NCBI GenBank assembly: GCA_023228645.1
Contig: JALOAT010000011.1
Location: 1 to 64,000 of the forward strand
Length of the DNA: 64,000 nucleotides
From: Gammaproteobacteria bacterium
GTDB lineage: Bacteria; Pseudomonadota; Gammaproteobacteria; Thiohalomonadales; Thiohalomonadaceae
Reading direction: 5' to 3'
This document shows, in pieces, positions 60,068 through 64,000 of this stretch (position 1 is its first letter; every line of letters begins with the position of its first letter). The translations under genes were made by a program, and so were the position numbers. Under the pieces are notes generated by a model. It was not told the DNA's origin, did not search any database, and saw only the letters and a list, made by a program, of their open reading frames with translations.

Positions 60068-60627
60068 GCGAAATTCTCGACGAACTGTTCGAATTTTGGA
60101 AAACACTCAGCCATGCCGCTGCCGCTGAATTCGGCGACCCAGCCGTCCGGCACCACGAACAGGCGGATGCACTTGAAATCCGCTTGTGCGCCCATGTCGT
60201 ACCAATGCAGGGTACCGGCCGGTACGCTCACCAGGTCGCCCTGCTCGCACAGCAGGCCGTAGACGGTGTCGCCCACGTTCAGATAGAACAGTCCGCTGCC
60301 GTCCACGAAGAAGCGCACCTCGAAATCCTTGTGGATGTGTTCTTCAAGGAACTTGGCGCGCAGCTCGTCCTTCTTGGGGTGGTCCGGGCGCAGGGAAACG
60401 ACGTCCACGGACTGGAAACCGTATTCCTCATTGAGCTTGCCCACCTGCTTCGCATACGCCGCGAGTACTTCTTCCTGACCTGCGTCGGCCGACAGCGGCT
60501 GGTTGGTTTCCCAACGTTCGAAACGCACGCCCAGGGTTTTCAGTCGCGCGCTGATTTCCGCGTGGTCCCGGATGACTTCGCGCGGCGCAACCCTGTCACT
60601 TTTTTCATAAATCGCCAAAGTACTCAT
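60064..60627 (-). CDS. mtnD: Acireductone dioxygenase
   Basis: 187 residues, cupin fold. Metal ligands in EEHIHKDFEVRFFVDGSGLF (H-x-H...E) and the later TLHWYDMGAQ histidine. It oxidises the acireductone to the methionine precursor (iron form) or off-pathway (nickel form). Middle gene of mtnB-mtnD-mtnC; three bases after mtnB. Confidence 0.97.
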   Translation of the reverse strand: MSTLAIYEKSDRVAPREVIRDHAEISARLKTLGVRFERWETNQPLSADAGQEEVLAAYAKQVGKLNEEYGFQSVDVVSLRPDHPKKDELRAKFLEEHIHKDFEVRFFVDGSGLFYLNVGDTVYGLLCEQGDLVSVPAGTLHWYDMGAQADFKCIRLFVVPDGWVAEFSGSGMAECFPKFEQFVENFA

Positions 60628-60630
60628 GCC

Positions 60631-61263
60631 TCACCCCCGGCTATGCAATTCACAATCGAACAGGAATTCGAAGGCTTCCAGGTGCCGCAGCGTCTCATCC
60701 ACGTCCGCGCCCCAGGTATAGAGGCCGTGACCCGCAATGAGATAACCCCAGGTATGCGGATGACTGTCCAGCCAGGTCTCCACCTGGGCGGACAGCCGCG
60801 GGATGTCCTGGTCATTGGGGAACACGGGCACCGCCACCGAGGTCGCGTGGGTGTCGATACCGCGAAACGCCTTGAGCAGCTCATAGTTCTCAAGCACCAC
60901 CACGCCCTTGACCTTGCGTGACAGCAAGGTCGCATTGCGCGAATGGGTATGCAGCACCGCGCCCACTTCCGGATAGCGCGCATACAAGGCCGTGTGCAAC
61001 AGGGTCTCTGCGGATGGGCGCTTGCTGGTGCCGAGCGGACGGCCGGCCCCGTCGATGCGCATGATATCGTCCGCGGTCAATCGGCCCTTGTGACGCCCGG
61101 ATACGGTGATGGCGACGTCGCCGCCTGGCAGACGCGCGGAGAAATTGCCGCTCGTGGCAGGGACCCAACCCCGCGCGAACAGCTGGACGCCGGCGCGGAC
61201 CAACGCTTCGGCTGCAGCCTGGAATCCATCGTCTTTTGATGCACGTTCGGCACTGGCCGACAT
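60631..61263 (-). CDS. mtnB: Methylthioribulose-1-phosphate dehydratase
   Basis: 210 residues, class II aldolase fold. Zinc ligands in AVLHTHSRNATLLS and the later GYLIAGHGLYTWG histidine; GWVPATSGNFSARLPGGDVA near the N-terminus is family-typical. ATG 61263 preferred. First gene of the operon; mtnA and mtnN/mtnP, needed for the earlier steps, are not in this window. Confidence 0.95.
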   Translation of the reverse strand: MSASAERASKDDGFQAAAEALVRAGVQLFARGWVPATSGNFSARLPGGDVAITVSGRHKGRLTADDIMRIDGAGRPLGTSKRPSAETLLHTALYARYPEVGAVLHTHSRNATLLSRKVKGVVVLENYELLKAFRGIDTHATSVAVPVFPNDQDIPRLSAQVETWLDSHPHTWGYLIAGHGLYTWGADVDETLRHLEAFEFLFDCELHSRG

Positions 61264-61421
61264 CCTGAAAACCCTCACGCAAAGAACGACCGATTCTAGC
61301 GCGGACACACAACCACCGCATAGGCACGGAGTGACGCGGCGGTCTTACCGCGCGAGGAAGCACGCACTCGCGCCCTGTAGCGCGCCGGGCGTATACTCGC
61401 GCAGCCTTGGTCACCACGCCT

Positions 61422-62654
61422 ATGCCCTTCCCCCTTTTCGTCCTCGCGGTCGTCTTCCTGCTCATCGCCGTGAGGCGCTTCGGGCAGACGCGCATTCCCA
61501 TCTGGATGGCCATGGGCAGCGGCGCCGCCGTCGTGCTGCTCAGCGGCCACATGACCCCGGCGGCTGCGGCCGCTGCCGTCGACTGGGACGTGATAGGCTT
61601 TCTCCTGGGCGTCTTCATCATAGGCGACACCCTGGAACGCAGTGGTCTGCTGTTCGCCACCACCTATTCGCCTGCTCGCCGACGTGCGCTCCGCCAACGG
61701 ACTCGTGCTGCGGCTCCTGCTGGGCGCCGGCCTCGGTTCGGCACTGCTGATGAACGACACCCTGGCCATCATCGGTACCCCCCTGGCCCTGCTGCTCGCC
61801 CGCGAACACGGCCTGCCGCCGCGCCTGCTGCTGTTGACCCTGGCCTTTCCCATCACCATCGGCAGTGTCACGAGCCCCATCGGTAATCCCCAGAACCTGC
61901 TCATTGCCCTGCATGGCGGCATGGCGGCCCATTTCTGAGTTTTCTCCGGCACCTGCTGCTGCCGACGCTGCTGAACCTGATGCTCACCTTTGTGGTGCTG
62001 CGCGTGTTGTTGCACAAGGATTTTCATGCGACACCGCTACGGCATTCCCGTGTGGTGGTCTCCGAACCTGCCTTGGCGCGCCTGGCGCGCTGATCGTTAG
62101 GCCTGTTCATGGCACTGATTGGCCTGCGTATTGCGCTGGTGCTGGCGGACGCACCACTGGCGCTCCGTTTGAGCCACATCGCCTTGCTGGCGGCCTCTCC
62201 CATCATCCTGTTCGGCCCGCGCCGCGCCTTGATGCGCCACCTCGACTGGCGCGCCCTGGTGTTCTTCGCGGCGATGTTCGTGCTCATGCGCAGCGTGTGG
62301 GAGACAGGGTTCTTCCAGGGCTTCGTCGCCCCGGACACGAATCTGGCCGCTATGCCCACGGTACTGGCCGTGAGCGTACTGCTCTCCCAACTCATCTCCA
62401 ATGTGCCGCTGGTGGCGCTCTATCTACCCGTGCTCGAACTGGCCGGTGGCGGCGAGCCTGCCATGCTGGCACTCGCCGTCGGCAGCACCATCGCGGGCAA
62501 CCTGCTGATCCTCGGCGCCGCGAGCAACGTGATCATCCTGCAAAACGCCGAGCGCCGTGCAGGCGTCACGGTGGGCTTTTTCGAGTTCGCGCGGGTGGGG
62601 GCGGTGGTCACCGCCGTGAACCTGGCGGTGTACTGGCTGTTTCTGCCGGTCTGA
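61422..62654 (+). pseudogene. ArsB/NhaD-type anion transporter, broken by two frameshifts and a stop
   Basis: The pieces together give a ~410-residue 10-12 helix permease of the YbiR/ArsB-NhaD type. It starts at ATG 61422 (MPFPLFVLAVVFLLIAVRRF) and runs to GDTLERSGLLFATTY; there the frame shifts (around 61665-61672) to RLLADVRSANGLVLRLLLGA and NPQNLLIALHGGMAA; near 61930 it shifts back to FLSFLRHLLLPTLLNLMLTF; an in-frame TGA at 62091 then interrupts before LGLFMALIGLRIALVLADAP to the end at 62654. The two shifts cancel. The TATACT at 61392-61397 could be its old promoter. Recent decay or assembly errors are both possible. Confidence 0.8.
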
Positions 62655-62713
62655 ACCGGCGATTGCCATTGGCATGCGAACGTCGCCCGCGTGGTGCGGG
62701 GGGCGGTCTTGGG

Positions 62714-62744
62714 AGCCCGGATGGCGCTGCGCTCCATCCGGGCT
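62714..62744. repeat. Palindromic intergenic repeat (AGCCCGGATGG hairpin)
   Basis: AGCCCGGATGG (62714-62724) and CCATCCGGGCT (62734-62744) make an 11-base perfect stem with the loop CGCTGCGCT. The loop and right side match the dispersed repeats at 10964 and 41651. Confidence 0.8.
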
Positions 62745-62745
62745 A

Positions 62746-62777
62746 CACAAAACAGAAAGGGACCCGAAGGTCCCTTT
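62746..62777 (-). terminator. Intrinsic terminator of pnp
   Basis: AAAGGGACC/GGTCCCTTT with a four-base loop (62756-62777); read on the minus strand it is followed by CTGTTTTGTG. It lies about 20 bases after the pnp stop. Confidence 0.75.
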
Positions 62778-62798
62778 CATTGTGCCGTCAGATCAGGC

Positions 62799-64000
62799 TT
62801 ATTCGCCTTCTTCGATGGCCTTGATGGACAGGCGGATACGGCCCTGCTTGTCGATCTCCAGGACCTTCACGCGCACGGTCTGGCCTTCGGACAGCTTGTC
62901 GGCCACGTTCTCCACGCGCTCGTGCGAGATCTGGGAGATGTGCACCAGGCCGTCGCGGCCCGGCAACACGGTGACGAAGGCGCCGAAGTCCATGAGCTTG
63001 GCCACGCGGCCCTCATAGACCTTGCCCACTTCCACCTCGGCGGTCAGCTGCTCGATACGGCGGCGGGCCTCTTCACCGGCGGCCTTGTCGACCGAGGCGA
63101 TCTTCACGGTGCCGTCGTCATCCAGATCGATGCTGGTGCCGGTCTCCTCGGTGATGGCGCGGATGGTGACACCGCCCTTGCCGATCACGTCGCGGATCTT
63201 GTCCGGGTTGATCTTGAAGGTGATGTAGCGCGGTGCGAATTCCGACAGGTCGGTACGCGGCGCGTTGATCGCCTTCTTCATCTCGCCGAGGATGTGCAGC
63301 CGACCGTCATGGGCCTGGCTCAGCGCGATCTGCATGATCTCGCGGGTGATACCTTCGATCTTGATGTCCATCTGCAGGGCGGTCACGCCGTTCTCGGTGC
63401 CGGCGACCTTGAAGTCCATGTCGCCGAGGTGATCCTCGTCGCCCATGATGTCCGTGAGCACCGCGAACTTGTCCTGCTCCTTGATGAGGCCCATGGCCAC
63501 GCCCGCCACGGGCGCCTTGGTGGGCACGCCGGCGTCCATGAGCGCCAGGCTGGAACCGCACACGCTGGCCATGGAGCTGGAACCGTTGGATTCGGTGATC
63601 TCGGACACCACGCGGATGGTGTACGGGAAGTCGGCCATGTTGGGCATGATGGCCTGCACGCCGCGCTTGGCAAGGCGGCCGTGGCCGATCTCACGGCGCT
63701 TGGGGCTGCCGACCATGCCGGTTTCTCCGACGCAATACGGTGGGAAGTTGTAGTGCAGCAGGAAGGCCTCCTTGCGCTCGCCTTCCAGGGCATCGATGAT
63801 CTGCGCGTCGCGCGCCGTGCCAAGGGTGGCCACCACCAGCGCCTGGGTCTCGCCGCGGGTGAAGATGGCGGAACCGTGGGTACGGGGCAGCACGCCGACC
63901 TTGATGTCGATGGGGCGCACGGTCTTGGTGTCGCGGCCGTCAATGCGGGGCTTGCCGGTCAGAATGGTGCTGCGCACGACCTTGTATTCGAGATCGCTGA
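62799..64000 (-). CDS. pnp: Polyribonucleotide nucleotidyltransferase, C-terminal part (partial)
   Basis: The gene runs off the right edge; about 400 C-terminal residues are visible. PNPase degrades RNA 3'-5' by phosphorolysis and is part of the degradosome. Present are the second RNase PH domain (TRGETQALVVATLGTARDAQ; FPPYCVGETGMVGSPKRREI; DIMGDEDHLGDMDFKVAGTE with catalytic aspartates), the KH domain (IRDVIGKGGVTIRAITEETG) and the S1 domain (YEGRVAKLMDFGAFVTVLPG). The protein ends IRLSIKAIEEGE without a long acidic tail. Confidence 0.97.
   Translation of the reverse strand, partial: SDLEYKVVRSTILTGKPRIDGRDTKTVRPIDIKVGVLPRTHGSAIFTRGETQALVVATLGTARDAQIIDALEGERKEAFLLHYNFPPYCVGETGMVGSPKRREIGHGRLAKRGVQAIMPNMADFPYTIRVVSEITESNGSSSMASVCGSSLALMDAGVPTKAPVAGVAMGLIKEQDKFAVLTDIMGDEDHLGDMDFKVAGTENGVTALQMDIKIEGITREIMQIALSQAHDGRLHILGEMKKAINAPRTDLSEFAPRYITFKINPDKIRDVIGKGGVTIRAITEETGTSIDLDDDGTVKIASVDKAAGEEARRRIEQLTAEVEVGKVYEGRVAKLMDFGAFVTVLPGRDGLVHISQISHERVENVADKLSEGQTVRVKVLEIDKQGRIRLSIKAIEEGE

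Noticed and set aside
62091..62093. Selenocysteine or programmed read-through at the TGA in the transporter gene
   Set aside because: No SECIS-like hairpin is evident after the codon, the family does not use selenocysteine, and the gene carries two other lesions.

Overview
The window is high-GC chromosomal DNA from a gammaproteobacterium. Lineage markers are zipA in an smc-zipA-ligA block, separate parC and parE, a complete EF-P beta-lysylation set (efp, epmA, epmB), bamC in a dapA-bamC-purC block, and dksA. CbbY-like phosphatase and ribulokinase-like genes hint at sugar-bisphosphate (Calvin-type) metabolism, so a chemolithoautotrophic or purple-sulfur relative is possible, but that is inference. 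I see no rRNA, tRNA, CRISPR array, prophage or intact insertion sequence.

Layout: 1-512 tail of a chemoreceptor. 577-8194 (minus) rfbD-like reductase, ligA, zipA, smc. 8380-10939 queF, an FGGY kinase and a CysZ-like membrane protein. 11033-14904 cbbY-like phosphatase (minus), dksA, nitroreductase, gluQ and a cyclic-nucleotide-binding protein. 15102-20038 a tightly overlapping set: two-helix small protein, symporter-type sensor kinase, NtrC-type activator, hypothetical protein. 20113-21731 two YcgR/PilZ proteins in tandem. 21919-30890 an acetate cluster: CBS/cNMP/DUF294 protein, DUF4212 small subunit plus VC_2705-type symporter, second CBS/DUF294 protein, DnaQ-like exonuclease, acs. 31119-33747 epmA, efp and epmB. 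33792-41609 FimX-like c-di-GMP protein, htpX (minus), SulP permease, class III cyclase and a TPR lipoprotein. 41818-46191 parC and parE (minus). 46445-48774 GH15 glucosidase and a membrane protein. 48775-49360 non-coding repeat block. 49361-52824 purC, MBL hydrolase, bamC, dapA (minus). 52989-55461 gcvR, bcp, PIN-PhoH. 55543-56798 small protein and LysR regulator (minus). 56902-58317 murI and a PEBP protein. 58551-61263 thioredoxin-like protein and mtnC-mtnD-mtnB (minus). 61422-62654 a broken anion-transporter gene. 62799-64000 the C-terminal part of pnp (minus).

The most interesting signal is regulatory. A canonical sigma-54 promoter (21863-21877) precedes the acetate cluster. About 100-120 bases upstream of its expected start are two copies of the palindrome GTTAC-N5-GTAAC (21762-21776 and 21785-21799). 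A third copy lies just before the two-component operon (15065-15079), which encodes a sigma-54-type activator with a GAFTGA loop. This suggests that the symporter-type kinase and its NtrC-type partner switch on acetate uptake and activation and regulate themselves.

The window is also rich in small dispersed repeats. At least four fold-back elements have arms built from a 9-base unit (consensus near ACCACGGGG). There are also short hairpin repeats of REP type and one 500-base nested inverted-repeat block. Several lie directly against start codons or between genes of one strand (parE-parC, mtnC-thioredoxin-like).
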